64,000 nt of DNA from Streptomyces iranensis (GTDB lineage: Bacteria > Actinomycetota > Actinomycetes > Streptomycetales > Streptomycetaceae). The DNA lies in NCBI RefSeq assembly GCF_017874715.1, contig NZ_JAGGLR010000001.1, positions 496,001 to 560,000 of the forward strand, written 5' to 3'. Under the pieces are notes generated by a model that worked only from the letters and a program-made list of their open reading frames with translations, had not been told where the DNA came from and ran no database searches. How positions within the stretch are numbered: the stretch's first letter is position 1; each line of letters starts with the position of its first letter. A program made the position numbers and the translations under genes. Below, piece after piece: positions 18,422-26,667 of the stretch.

Positions 18422-19374
18422 CCGCTCTCGCCGTCCTTCCCCCGCTGTCCCACGAGCCTCAGGAAGCCGAAGGACAGCACGCAGGCGACGAGGGCGAGCA
18501 GCACCGCCTCGGCCGCCGCGATGTGCTGGTTGTTGCTGGTGAACGCCTCGTTGTAGGCGGCCAGATTGGGGGTGTAGCCGGAGTCGATGGAGTTGCTCAG
18601 CGGTTTGAGCACCTTCGGCTCGGCGAAGAGCTGGAGGGTGCCGATGAGGCTGAAGACGGTGGTGAGCACGAGCGCGGGCCGGATCAGCGGGAGCTTGATG
18701 TGCCGGGCCACCTGCCAGGCGCTCGCCCCGTCGATCCGCGCCGCCTCGTACAGCTCGCCGGGGACGGCCTTGAGCTGGGCGATCAGCACCAGCATGTTGT
18801 AGCCGGTGAACTGCCAGGTGACGATGTTGGCAATGGACCACAGGACCGCCCCGCGGCCCAGGAAGTCCACGTTCCAGCCGATCGAATCGGCCATCTCCAC
18901 CAGCGGGCTGATCCCGGGGACGTAGAGGAAGCCCCACAGGATCGAGGCGATCACACCGGGCACCCCGTACGGCAGGAAGAAGGCGGTCCGGAAGAAGCCG
19001 ACCCAGCGCGCGGACGCCGCGTCCAGCAGCAGCGCCAGCCCGGTGGCGAAGGCGATCATCACCGGGATCTGGACGGCGCCGAAGAGCAGCACCCGCCCGA
19101 AGCCCACCGTGAACCGGTCGTCCTCCAGGGCGTGGGCGTAGTTGGACAGCCCCGCCCACACCTGCTTGGTCTCCCCGCCGAGGCCGAGCGGCCCGGTGCG
19201 CTCGACCTTCAGCAGGCTCTCGTAGAGGGCGTAGCCGATCGGGGCGATGAAGCACAGCAGGAAGAGCGCGAGAAAAGGCAGCAGGAACCCGGACGCCGCC
19301 CGTGCGCTGCGTGCCTCGGTCCTGGTGAGGCGGCGGGGGGCTCCGCGGCGGGGGGCTCCTCTCATCCGCCTCAC
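18418..19374 (-). CDS. Sugar ABC importer permease 1 (MalF-like)
   Basis: A 318-residue inner-membrane permease with about six helices and the EAA loop ELYEAARIDGASAWQVARHIKLPLIRP (read in part). GTG at 19374 overlaps the binding-protein stop (GTGA); ATG at 19365 is an alternative. Paired with the following MalG-like subunit, it forms the transport channel for the lipoprotein-bound substrate. Confidence 0.92.
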   Translation of the reverse strand: MRRMRGAPRRGAPRRLTRTEARSARAASGFLLPFLALFLLCFIAPIGYALYESLLKVERTGPLGLGGETKQVWAGLSNYAHALEDDRFTVGFGRVLLFGAVQIPVMIAFATGLALLLDAASARWVGFFRTAFFLPYGVPGVIASILWGFLYVPGISPLVEMADSIGWNVDFLGRGAVLWSIANIVTWQFTGYNMLVLIAQLKAVPGELYEAARIDGASAWQVARHIKLPLIRPALVLTTVFSLIGTLQLFAEPKVLKPLSNSIDSGYTPNLAAYNEAFTSNNQHIAAAEAVLLALVACVLSFGFLRLVGQRGKDGESG

Positions 19375-20726
19375 CCGGCCTTCACCTGGAGGCCCTTTTC
19401 CTTCAGATCGGTGATCGTCTGGCTCTGCACCTTCTTCAGCACGGAACGGAAGTCGGACCCGTCCCCGATGGCCGCCGTGAAGGCGTCACCGAGCCGCTGG
19501 TAGAGGGTGTCCGTGGCGGGGCCCCACTTCCAGCTGGTGTCCACGCCCCTGCTCGCCTCGTCGAAAACCTCGCTGTACTCCTGGCCGCCGAAGAAGTCCT
19601 TGTGCACATCGAGCTGGGAGGTGGTGTACCCCTGCTTGGCGCCCGGGGTGCCATAGCCGTTCTCGATCAGGAGCTTGATCGACTCGGGGTCGGTGTTGAG
19701 CCAGATCGCGAAGGCCAGCGCGTCCTTGGGGTACTTGCTCTTGGCGAAGACCGCGGTGGTGGAGCCGCCCCAGTTGGCGTAGGCGGCGTCGCCCTTCTTC
19801 CACTGCGGCATGGGCGCCACGCGCCATTTGCCCGCGGTCTTGGGGGCGTTGCCGACCAGCAGGGCGTCGCCCCAGCTGGCGCCGAGCCAGGAGGCCATGT
19901 CGCCGGTCTGGACATCCTTGTACCAGGCGTTCTGCCGGTCCGGGATGGTCTTGATGAGCTTCCGGCGGACCAGTCCGTACCAGTAGTCGGCGACCTTACG
20001 GGTGGGCTCGTCGTCGATGGAGACGGTCCAGGTGTCGCCCTCGGTGCCGAACCAGCGCGCCCCGGCCTGCCAGGCGAGCCCCGCGAAGCGGTTGCCGTTG
20101 GTGGCCGAGAAGGTCTCGATCCAGGCGCCCTTCTTACGGATCGCGGTGGCCGCCGCCTCGTACTCGTCCCAGGTGGTGGGCGGCTCTATACCCCACTTCT
20201 CGAAGAGGTCCTGACGGATGAACAGACCCATCGGACCGGACGCCTGCGGTACGGCGTAGACGGCCTTGCCGAAGACTGACTGCTGCCACTGCCAGCCGAT
20301 GAACTTGTCCTTGTGGTCGGCGACCCCGTACTTGGTCAGGTCCAGCAGCCCGTTGTCGATGAGGAAGCTGGGCACGACCGGGTACTCGATCTGGCCGAGG
20401 TCCGGCGGATTGCCCGCCTTGATGGCGGCGTGCATCTTGGCGTACTGGGCGCCGTCGACGGCCGAGACCTTCTCGACCTTGACCCGCACCTCCGGGTTCT
20501 TGCTGTTCCACAGGGCGACGGGCTTGTCGATGCCCGGCACCCAGGACCAGAAGGTCAGGGTGATCTTCTCGCCCTTCTTGCGGCCCTTGGGCTCATCACC
20601 CCCGTCGTCGTCCGAGCCGCAGCCCGCGAGGGCGAACCCGGCGGCCGCGGCGGCCGCGCCGCCGAGGACCGCGCGGCGCGGCGTGCCGTGCGTCCAGGTG
20701 TTCCGGTTTCTTGCGGTGTCGCTCAT
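19371..20726 (-). CDS. Family 1 extracellular sugar-binding lipoprotein
   Basis: A 451-residue substrate-binding protein. The N-terminus has a Tat-like RRAVLGG followed by an alanine-rich hydrophobic segment and the lipobox LAGC at about residue 36, so it is exported and lipid-anchored outside the membrane. The remainder, TLTFWSWVPGIDK onwards, is a periplasmic-binding-protein fold of the sugar type. Its ATG overlaps the sialidase stop by 4 bases. Co-transcription with a sialidase suggests that the ligand is sialic acid or a related glycan product, but no sialic acid catabolic gene is in the window. Confidence 0.93.
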   Translation of the reverse strand: MSDTARNRNTWTHGTPRRAVLGGAAAAAAGFALAGCGSDDDGGDEPKGRKKGEKITLTFWSWVPGIDKPVALWNSKNPEVRVKVEKVSAVDGAQYAKMHAAIKAGNPPDLGQIEYPVVPSFLIDNGLLDLTKYGVADHKDKFIGWQWQQSVFGKAVYAVPQASGPMGLFIRQDLFEKWGIEPPTTWDEYEAAATAIRKKGAWIETFSATNGNRFAGLAWQAGARWFGTEGDTWTVSIDDEPTRKVADYWYGLVRRKLIKTIPDRQNAWYKDVQTGDMASWLGASWGDALLVGNAPKTAGKWRVAPMPQWKKGDAAYANWGGSTTAVFAKSKYPKDALAFAIWLNTDPESIKLLIENGYGTPGAKQGYTTSQLDVHKDFFGGQEYSEVFDEASRGVDTSWKWGPATDTLYQRLGDAFTAAIGDGSDFRSVLKKVQSQTITDLKEKGLQVKAG

Positions 20727-21850
20727 ACCAGCTCCTCCATCGGAATGCGCCGGAATGTGATGGTCGAGTAGGCGCTGAAGTCGCCGGTCTCGTAGAGCAG
20801 TCCGACCGTGGCGTCGTCGAGCCGGACCAGATCGGAGTAGGCGGCGGGCAGGCCGTTCACGGTGTGGCCGGTCCGCCAGGTGACGCCGCCGTCAAGGCTG
20901 GTGCGGACGGTCATCAGCGCCCGGTACGCGGGGTCGGCGGGACCGGAGAAGAGCAGTGCGTCCGGCTCGCCGAGGTGCAGCACACTGCACTCCACGACGG
21001 GGGCGACCAGACCGGCCTGCGGCCGGAAGGGGAGATCCAGGGTGGCGCCGCCGTCGCCGGAGTGGGCGTCGGCGCGGGTGCCGGGCGCGGTGGCGTCGGT
21101 GCGGGTGTTGAAGTAGACCCGGCCGTCCGGGAGTTGGGCTGCGGTGGTCTCGTTGACGTTGACGTAGCCGTCGGGGTTGTCGTCCACGTACCCGATCCGC
21201 CAGGTGGCGCCGTCGTCGTCGCTCAGCAGATCGTGCCCGCCGTTGTACCGGCCCTCGGTGCCGTCGTCGCCGGGGACGGTCGGCGGCAGGGAGTGATTGC
21301 CGGGGATGACGATCCGGCCCGCGTGGGGGCCGTACCGCAGTTGCAGGGCATGGCCGGGGGTGGTGGCGTACCAGCGCCATTCGGGCCGCTTGGCGCTCGC
21401 GGTGATCTCGCGGGCCCCGCTCCAGCTCGCGCCGTCGTCATCGCTGTACGTCAGCCACACCCGCCGCCCGTCGGCCGCGCTCACCTCGCCGCGCCGGATC
21501 CGCTCCTCGGTGGCGGAGGCGGCGCTGCGGACGTGCACCAGCAGGACGCGGCCGTCGTCCGGGCCGCCGTCGAGGACGACGGGGGCGGGGTTGCCCGCCG
21601 TTCCGTCGCCGTTGCGGGCCACGACCTGTAAGGCGCCCCAGGTCCGTCCGCCGTCGGCCGACCGCTTGAGCACGAGGTCGATATGGCCGTCGTCGGCGGA
21701 GGAGTCCACCCGGCCCTCGGCGAAGGCGAGGACGGTGCCGTCGTGGGTCAGCACGACGGCCGGGATCCGGTAGCTCGCATAGCCCTCGGTCCCCGCCCGG
21801 AACGGAACGGACACCTCGTACGAGCGTGCCGCCCCCGTGTCGACTGCCAT
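20723..21850 (-). CDS. Exo-alpha-sialidase (neuraminidase) without signal peptide
   Basis: A 375-residue beta-propeller glycosidase expected to release terminal sialic acids. The arginine motif YRIP is at residues 27-30. Asp boxes SxDxGxxW stand at 64-71 (SADGGRTW), 136-143, 210-217 and 318-325, with a degenerate copy near 264. Y338 in AAYSDL fits the catalytic tyrosine. The chosen ATG has GGGAGG just upstream; the open frame continues upstream but adds no signal peptide, so the product appears cytoplasmic or exported by another route. It leads the operon with the binding protein and two permeases. Upstream, 21899-21913 carries a palindromic candidate operator. Confidence 0.9.
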   Translation of the reverse strand: MAVDTGAARSYEVSVPFRAGTEGYASYRIPAVVLTHDGTVLAFAEGRVDSSADDGHIDLVLKRSADGGRTWGALQVVARNGDGTAGNPAPVVLDGGPDDGRVLLVHVRSAASATEERIRRGEVSAADGRRVWLTYSDDDGASWSGAREITASAKRPEWRWYATTPGHALQLRYGPHAGRIVIPGNHSLPPTVPGDDGTEGRYNGGHDLLSDDDGATWRIGYVDDNPDGYVNVNETTAAQLPDGRVYFNTRTDATAPGTRADAHSGDGGATLDLPFRPQAGLVAPVVECSVLHLGEPDALLFSGPADPAYRALMTVRTSLDGGVTWRTGHTVNGLPAAYSDLVRLDDATVGLLYETGDFSAYSTITFRRIPMEELV

Positions 21851-21898
21851 CAGGCCTCCCGATGCCCCGTCGCAATCGAGTGTCGAGTCAGAAAAATA

Positions 21899-21913
21899 GG
21901 ACGTAGGACGTCC
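21899..21913. promoter_or_regulatory. Candidate operator of the sialidase-importer operon
   Basis: GGACGT-AGG-ACGTCC is an inverted repeat in a locally AT-rich stretch 49 bases upstream of the sialidase ATG. GGACGTCC within it is itself palindromic. Its form is that of a GntR/LacI-type site, but no regulator gene is adjacent. Confidence 0.5.
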
Positions 21914-22111
21914 CTTGTGTGCGGCGACCTTAGGGTTTGCCTCACAGAGCGTCAAGAGACGGCGCATGAACAGTTGGAGACGCGGACGGAGGGCGCGTGG
22001 GCGCCGGGCGCGGAGCGGGTCGACGGCATGCCCGTCGCATATGCCCCGAACGGGTGAGCCGGGCCCGAATCGCGCCCGCCGGGGCGCGGGCCGGGGCAGG
22101 ATCCGGATGCC

Positions 22112-22717
22112 ATGGACGCCGTAAGGGTCGCGCTGCTGCGCGAAGTCCTCGCCGGAACGGAATGGCTCCAGGCCACCCGCCGCTTCGCGGGCTCGCTACG
22201 GGCCTCGGTCGGACCGCGCGCGGGCGGACTGCTGCTGGTCGGCAGCGAGGCTTACGAACCGTGGCACCTGGCCGCGCACCTCGACGACGAGGCGGTCTGG
22301 TCCGGGCTGCCCGAGTTGTCCCCCACCCTCGTCCGCCACCGGGTGCCGGAGGGCGGCGCCGTCCCCGCGCACCTGGCGGTCGGTCTCGGGCGGCTGGAGG
22401 GGGCGGGCCGCGGGGAGACCCTGCTGGTGGTCGCGCCGGACGACCCCGGCTCCGGACTGCTGGAGCGGGTCAACGACGCCCGCCGGAGCGGGGCCACCGT
22501 GCTCGCCCTCGACGGCGGCGCCGCCGAGCTGCACGCCCTGGCCCATGACGCGCTCTCCGCCCCCGAGGGCGGCGAACTCGACCTCGACACCCTCCAGCAC
22601 CTGGTCAGCGCGGCCGCCGGCGAAAACAGCCTGCCGCGCCCGCGCCGCCGCCGCTTCCAGGACCGGCTCGCCCGGCTGGCCGAACACTTGGCGGCGCCAC
22701 CGCCGACGCATTGGTGA
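22112..22717 (+). CDS. Conserved-looking protein of unknown function
   Basis: A 201-residue protein with no signal peptide or membrane segment. It begins MDAVRVALLREVLAGTEWLQ and has alternating hydrophobic strands (GGLLLVGSEAYEPWHLAAHL; TLLVVAPDDPGSG; ATVLALDGG), which suggests an alpha/beta fold. The C-terminus is Arg-rich (PRPRRRRFQDRLARLAEHL). Strong codon-position GC bias supports coding. It is monocistronic and divergent from the sialidase operon, 261 bases away. No family was recognised. Confidence 0.75.
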   Translation: MDAVRVALLREVLAGTEWLQATRRFAGSLRASVGPRAGGLLLVGSEAYEPWHLAAHLDDEAVWSGLPELSPTLVRHRVPEGGAVPAHLAVGLGRLEGAGRGETLLVVAPDDPGSGLLERVNDARRSGATVLALDGGAAELHALAHDALSAPEGGELDLDTLQHLVSAAAGENSLPRPRRRRFQDRLARLAEHLAAPPPTHW

Positions 22718-22860
22718 GGCGTATTGGGGGTGCGCGCCCCAGGGGCTGGTGAGGGTGCCCTGGGGGCTGGTGGCGGCGCCCCGCGAGGCCGGTGACGGCC
22801 CCCTGTGGGCCACAAGGCGGCGCGCGGGCCGTAAGCCGCGCGCGACCCGTAAGATCGGCC

Positions 22861-23085
22861 TCAGTCCGTCGCCGGGGGCTCGTCGTCGCGCCAGCGCGGG
22901 TCGTTCCGCCACTCCTCGTTGCGTTCGCGCGCCGTCTCCATCGCGCGGGCGGCCTCCTCCGGGGAGGCGTACGGGCCGAGGCGGTCGGCGGCGCGGCACT
23001 CCGGGCCCTCCTCGACCTTCTGGTGCTTGATGCAGTAGTACCACTCGCCGGGCTTACCGGCGGTCCCTCTTCTGAACAGCGCCAT
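22861..23085 (-). CDS. Small hydrophilic protein of unknown function
   Basis: A 74-residue protein starting [27 protein letters not shown]. The [17 protein letters not shown] stretch followed by a [11 protein letters not shown] helix resembles a short conserved streptomycete protein in which a sheet precedes an Ala-rich helix. The C-terminus is very acidic and Arg-rich. An upstream in-frame ATG at 23124 would add 13 residues. It reads divergently from map, whose promoter lies just upstream. Function not assigned. Confidence 0.7.
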   Translation of the reverse strand: MALFRRGTAGKPGEWYYCIKHQKVEEGPECRAADRLGPYASPEEAARAMETARERNEEWRNDPRWRDDEPPATD

Positions 23086-23144
23086 CCCGACCCCGATCTT
23101 CCGCTCGTACTCCCTTGCGGCCATGCTGCCCCATGCACCGCCGA

Positions 23145-23150
23145 TACACT
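23145..23150 (+). promoter_or_regulatory. -10-like TACACT seven bases before the map ATG
   Basis: GATACACT ends 7 bases before the ATG at 23158, and no ribosome site intervenes. This is the leaderless-promoter layout also seen at nadE. Confidence 0.5.
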
Positions 23151-23157
23151 CGCTGAT

Positions 23158-24015
23158 ATGTCTGGCCAGTCGCTTCTAGTCCCGGGGAAGCTCTCCCCCA
23201 CCCGCCCCGTCCCCGCCTCGATCCCGCGTCCGGAGTACGTCGGGAAGGAGAGCCCGACTCCTTATGACGGGCCCGAGGTCCAGGACGCCGAGACGATCGA
23301 GCGGATGCGGATCGCCGGGCGGATCGCCGCGCGGGCGATGGAGGAGGCCGCCAAGCTGATCGCACCGGGGGTCACCACGGACGAGCTGGACCGGGTGGCC
23401 CATGAGTACATGTGCGACCACGGCGCGTACCCCTCGACGCTGGGCTACCGCGGATTCCCCAAGTCGCTGTGCAGCTCGGTCAACGAGGTCATCTGCCACG
23501 GCATCCCCGACACCACCGTCCTGAGGGACGGCGACATCGTGAACCTCGACGTCACCGCCTACATCGGCGGGGTCCACGGGGACAACAACGCCACCTACCT
23601 GTGCGGCGAGGTGGACGAGGAGTCGCGGCTGCTCGTCGAGCGCACCCGTGAGTCGCTCAACCGCGCGATCAAGGCCGTCAAGCCGGGCCGCCGGATCAAC
23701 ATCATCGGCCGGGTCATCGAGTCGTACGCCAAGCGCTTCGACTACGGCGTGGTCCGCGACTTCACCGGCCACGGGATCAACACCTCGTTCCACTCCGGCC
23801 TGATCGTGCCGCACTACGACAGCCCGCACCACACCACCGAGATCAAGCCGGGGATGACCTTCACCATCGAGCCGATGCTGACGCTCGGCACCCATGAGTA
23901 CGACATGTGGGAGGACGGCTGGACCGTGGTCACCAAGGACCGCAAGCGGACGGCGCAGTTCGAGCACACGCTGGTGGTGACCGAGACCGGGGCGGAGATC
24001 CTCACCCTGCCGTAG
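23158..24015 (+). CDS. map: Type I methionine aminopeptidase
   Basis: A 285-residue cytosolic enzyme that removes the initiator methionine from new proteins. The pita-bread fold shows all five metal ligands in their usual order: the Asp pair in [19 protein letters not shown], the His in [11 protein letters not shown], and Glu residues in [10 protein letters not shown] and [10 protein letters not shown]. The 40-residue N-terminal extension ([11 protein letters not shown]) is usual for actinobacterial MAPs. The in-frame region upstream is long, but [10 protein letters not shown] is the family start and is preceded by a leaderless-type -10. Confidence 0.97.
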   Translation: MSGQSLLVPGKLSPTRPVPASIPRPEYVGKESPTPYDGPEVQDAETIERMRIAGRIAARAMEEAAKLIAPGVTTDELDRVAHEYMCDHGAYPSTLGYRGFPKSLCSSVNEVICHGIPDTTVLRDGDIVNLDVTAYIGGVHGDNNATYLCGEVDEESRLLVERTRESLNRAIKAVKPGRRINIIGRVIESYAKRFDYGVVRDFTGHGINTSFHSGLIVPHYDSPHHTTEIKPGMTFTIEPMLTLGTHEYDMWEDGWTVVTKDRKRTAQFEHTLVVTETGAEILTLP

Positions 24016-24094
24016 CGGCCGGGGCGGTTCGTATGTCTTCTGCCGGGGGCCGATTCTTCGGCGGCCGTTTTACCGACAGCTTGTCGGGAAAGCA

Positions 24095-24136
24095 TTGACG
24101 TAGGCGACGGTCTCTACTTAGGTAAGCCTAACCTAT
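24095..24136 (+). promoter_or_regulatory. Promoter with iron box upstream of heme oxygenase
   Basis: TTGACG (24095-24100) is a good -35. The 19-bp sequence TTAGGTAAGCCTAACCTAT at 24118-24136 closely matches the DmdR/IdeR iron-box consensus and covers the -10 position. Iron-loaded repressor bound here would block transcription, so the gene should be expressed under iron limitation. Confidence 0.85.
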
Positions 24137-24161
24137 ACACCTCGGCCCCCGGAGGTCCACC

Positions 24162-24806
24162 GTGGAGTTCTCCGCCCTGATCCGCAATGCCTCACGGGAA
24201 GCGCACTCGGACGTCGGGAGCTCGTCGTTCATGAGCGATCTGCTCGGTGGGCGGCTGGGGGTGGCGGCCTACCGCCGCTACTCCGAGCAGCTGTGGTTCG
24301 TCTACCGCGCCCTGGAGTCCCCGGCCGACGCCCTCGCGACGGACCCCGTGGCGGGCCCGTTCCTCCGGCCGGAGCTGGCCCGCCTGGCCGAACTGGAGCG
24401 CGATCTGGCCCACCTCGGCGGCCCGGACTGGCGCAGCGGCCTCACCGCCCTGCCCGCCACGGCGGCGTACGCGGCGCGGGTGGCGGAGTGCGCGCGCGAC
24501 TGGCCGGCGGGCTATGTGGCCCACCACTACACCCGCTATATGGGCGATCTGTCCGGCGGCCAGATCGTCCGGGACACGGCGGAGAAGACCTGGGGCTTCG
24601 ACCGTAAGGGCGACGGGGTGCGGTTCTACGTCTTCGAGTCGATAGCCAACCCCGCCGCGTTCAAGCGGGAGTACCGCGCGCTGCTGGACGCGCTGCCGGT
24701 GGACGATCTGGAGAAGCAGCGCGTCGTGGAGGAGTGCAAGCGCGCCTATGCGCTGAACGCGGGGATCTTCCGAGCGCTGGCCGAGGAGTTCCGGCTCAGC
24801 GCCTGA
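24162..24806 (+). CDS. Biliverdin-producing heme oxygenase
   Basis: A 214-residue all-alpha cytosolic enzyme that opens heme to biliverdin, CO and Fe2+, letting the cell use heme as an iron source. H15 in ASREAHSDV is the proximal heme ligand and YMGDLSGGQIV (about residues 126-136) is the distal-helix signature. Length matches HmuO-type enzymes. GGAGG lies before the GTG start, and the iron box at 24118 predicts derepression when iron is low. Downstream lies the remnant of an hmuV heme-importer ATPase, so an ancestral heme-uptake gene probably stood next to it. Confidence 0.94.
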   Translation: MEFSALIRNASREAHSDVGSSSFMSDLLGGRLGVAAYRRYSEQLWFVYRALESPADALATDPVAGPFLRPELARLAELERDLAHLGGPDWRSGLTALPATAAYAARVAECARDWPAGYVAHHYTRYMGDLSGGQIVRDTAEKTWGFDRKGDGVRFYVFESIANPAAFKREYRALLDALPVDDLEKQRVVEECKRAYALNAGIFRALAEEFRLSA

Positions 24807-24867
24807 GGCACCGTATGCGGCTCAGCGCCCTGCTGAAGGCCCAGCACCAACCCTGCCTGTTCCGGGC

Positions 24868-25049
24868 CTACTTCAGGGGCAGCTCGGTGAGCATGACGGC
24901 AAAGACCGGAGAGTCCGGGAAGGGCTGGCGCTCCAACGGGTCTTTCCGGTCAGCCAGTTGCGGACCGTCCGATCGCTGACCGTGCCTTCGCGGCCGTCGC
25001 GGTACAGATGAGTGTTCACCGCGTCGGCCAAGGCGGCCTGGGTGAGCGC
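24868..25049 (-). pseudogene. Remnant of an XRE-type helix-turn-helix regulator
   Basis: On the minus strand about 39 residues, from ALTQAALADAVNTHLYRDG through SDRTVRNWLTGKTRW (25049 to 24933), look like an HTH DNA-binding region. The reading then continues only in another frame, as PLERQPFPDSPVFAVMLTE ending in PLK and a stop at 24868. The frames switch at about 24935, so an N-terminal and a C-terminal fragment have been joined out of phase by a deletion. No start codon is left because the upstream end is replaced by the hmuV remnant. It is not expected to make a functional protein. Whether both fragments come from one gene is not known. Confidence 0.6.
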
Positions 25050-25056
25050 GCTACCG

Positions 25057-25328
25057 GGCGAGCTGGCGCTGCGCCGGGCCGTGCTGCACGAGGACGAGGC
25101 GGCCGTGGCGGACGCGATGGCTCGGGCCGAGGTGGCGGAGTTCGCCGCACGGCCGTTCTCCGCGCTCTCCGGCGGTGAGCGGGCCCGGGTGGCGCTCGCC
25201 CGAGTCCTCGCCCAGCGCACCGCCCTGCTGCCGCCCCGCCGCGTACGCGGACCGGGGAGCGGATCGTGCTGTCGCTGCGCGACCGGGCCACGACAGCAAC
25301 GACGACACCGCACGAGCCGCACCCATAA
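25057..25328 (+). pseudogene. Remnant of hmuV, heme ABC-importer ATPase
   Basis: From 25057, GELALRRAVLHEDEAAVADA runs into the ABC signature FSALSGGERARVALARVLAQ and RTALL. The Walker B/D-loop part then is missing, and similarity resumes in other frames as AAYADR and IVLSLRDRA before a stop at 25326-25328. The Walker A half is absent altogether. Thus there is a 5' truncation plus an internal deletion. The surviving signature and its place next to heme oxygenase identify the parent as a heme importer ATPase. Inactive. Confidence 0.7.
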
Positions 25329-25522
25329 GAGGCGTGCGTCACTCTTCCCGGACTGCGAACCGCATCAAATCAGCCATCTTGGCCAAATCTTTGCCACCCA
25401 CAGAGCACCTCTTGACCTTACACAGGATCCACACAGGCAAGGCTCAGTTAAGTTAGGCCCGCCTTATCCGTCCCCCGTACGTCCGCCCTGTCCTGCCTGC
25501 CCTGATTCCGTCTGGAGCCCGT
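25329..25522. other. AT-richer promoter region of the efe operon
   Basis: Lower GC than the surroundings. It contains a TTGACC at 25412 and the iron-box-like site at 25448, with no coding potential. Confidence 0.5.
25448..25466. promoter_or_regulatory. Iron-box-like site upstream of efeO
   Basis: TTAAGTTAGGCCCGCCTTA matches the iron-box consensus at 14 of 19 positions, mostly in the outer and left arms. It stands 57 bases before the efeO ATG. Iron-dependent repression of efeOBU is expected. Confidence 0.6.
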
Positions 25523-26656
25523 ATGCGAGCCGCTCGCACCTCCGTTGTCGCCGCGATATCGGCACTGACGACGATCACCGCCGTCGCCGGATGCGCCCAG
25601 AAGTCCGACGCCAAGGGCTCGGACGCCATCCAGGTCACCGCCTCCGACAGCGCGTGCGAGGTCTCCAAGACCTCCTTCCCCGCCGGGCATGTGAAGCTCG
25701 CGGTGGAGAACAAGGGCTCCAAGGTCACCGAGGTCTATGTCTACGCCCCGGGCGACCGGATCGTCACCGAGCGGGAGAACATCGGCCCCGGCACCCGCAC
25801 CTCGATCAACGCCGAGGTCAAGACCGGTTCGTACGAGATCGCGTGCAAGCCCGGGATGAAGGGTCACGGCATCCGCCAGAAGGTGTCCGCCACCGGCAAG
25901 GGCAAGCTGCCCCAGCGCGATCCGCGGCTGGACAAGGCGGTGGCCGCGTACCGGACGTACGCCCAGAAGCAGGCCGATGACACGCTGCCCGCGGTCCAGA
26001 AGTTCGCCGACGCGGTCAAGAAGGACGACCTCGATGGCGCCAAGAAGCTCTACGCCCCCTCGCGCATCGGCTGGGAGCGCACCGAGCCGGTCGCCGAGTC
26101 CTTCGGCGATATCGACCCCAAGGTGGACGTGCGCGAGGACGGCCTGGAGAAGGGCCAGAAGTGGACCGGCTGGCACCGGCTGGAGAAGTCGCTGTGGCAG
26201 ACCAAGAAGATCACCGCGGCCGACCATGACCTCGCCGACCAGCTCATCAAGGACCTGAAGGACTGGCAGAAGCGCGTCGGTACCGCCGACATCACCCCCA
26301 CCGGCATGGCCAACGGCGCCAAGGAGCTACTGGACGAGGTGCAGACCGGCAAGGTCACCGGTGAGGAGGAGCGCTACAGCCACACCGACCTGGTGGACTT
26401 CAAGGCCAACGTCGAGGGCGCCGAAACCTCGTACAAGCTGCTCAAGCCCGTGGCGGCCAAGAACGACCCGGAGCTGGCGAAGGATCTGGACAAGCAGTTC
26501 GCGGCCGTCGGGAAGCTGCTGGACCGGTACCGCGAGGGCGATGGCTTCGTGTCGTACGACACCGTCTCGGAGTCCCAGCGCAAGAAGCTGTCCGACGCGG
26601 TCAACGCGCTCGCCGAGCCGCTCTCCCGGCTCGCCGCCGCCGTCGTCACCAAGTGA
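25523..26656 (+). CDS. efeO: Iron-uptake lipoprotein EfeO
   Basis: A 377-residue extracytoplasmic lipoprotein of the EfeUOB ferrous/ferric iron importer. A hydrophobic leader ends in the lipobox AVAGC (Cys about residue 24). Next comes a cupredoxin-like domain (about 38-125) and a C-terminal imelysin-type M75 domain with the metal motif GWHRLEKSLW (HxxE). It is thought to bind iron and pass it to the permease. GGAGCC precedes the ATG. The stop is 11 bases before efeB, so the two are co-transcribed. Full family length. Confidence 0.95.
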   Translation: MRAARTSVVAAISALTTITAVAGCAQKSDAKGSDAIQVTASDSACEVSKTSFPAGHVKLAVENKGSKVTEVYVYAPGDRIVTERENIGPGTRTSINAEVKTGSYEIACKPGMKGHGIRQKVSATGKGKLPQRDPRLDKAVAAYRTYAQKQADDTLPAVQKFADAVKKDDLDGAKKLYAPSRIGWERTEPVAESFGDIDPKVDVREDGLEKGQKWTGWHRLEKSLWQTKKITAADHDLADQLIKDLKDWQKRVGTADITPTGMANGAKELLDEVQTGKVTGEEERYSHTDLVDFKANVEGAETSYKLLKPVAAKNDPELAKDLDKQFAAVGKLLDRYREGDGFVSYDTVSESQRKKLSDAVNALAEPLSRLAAAVVTK

Positions 26657-26667
26657 GGGGGCCGGGC

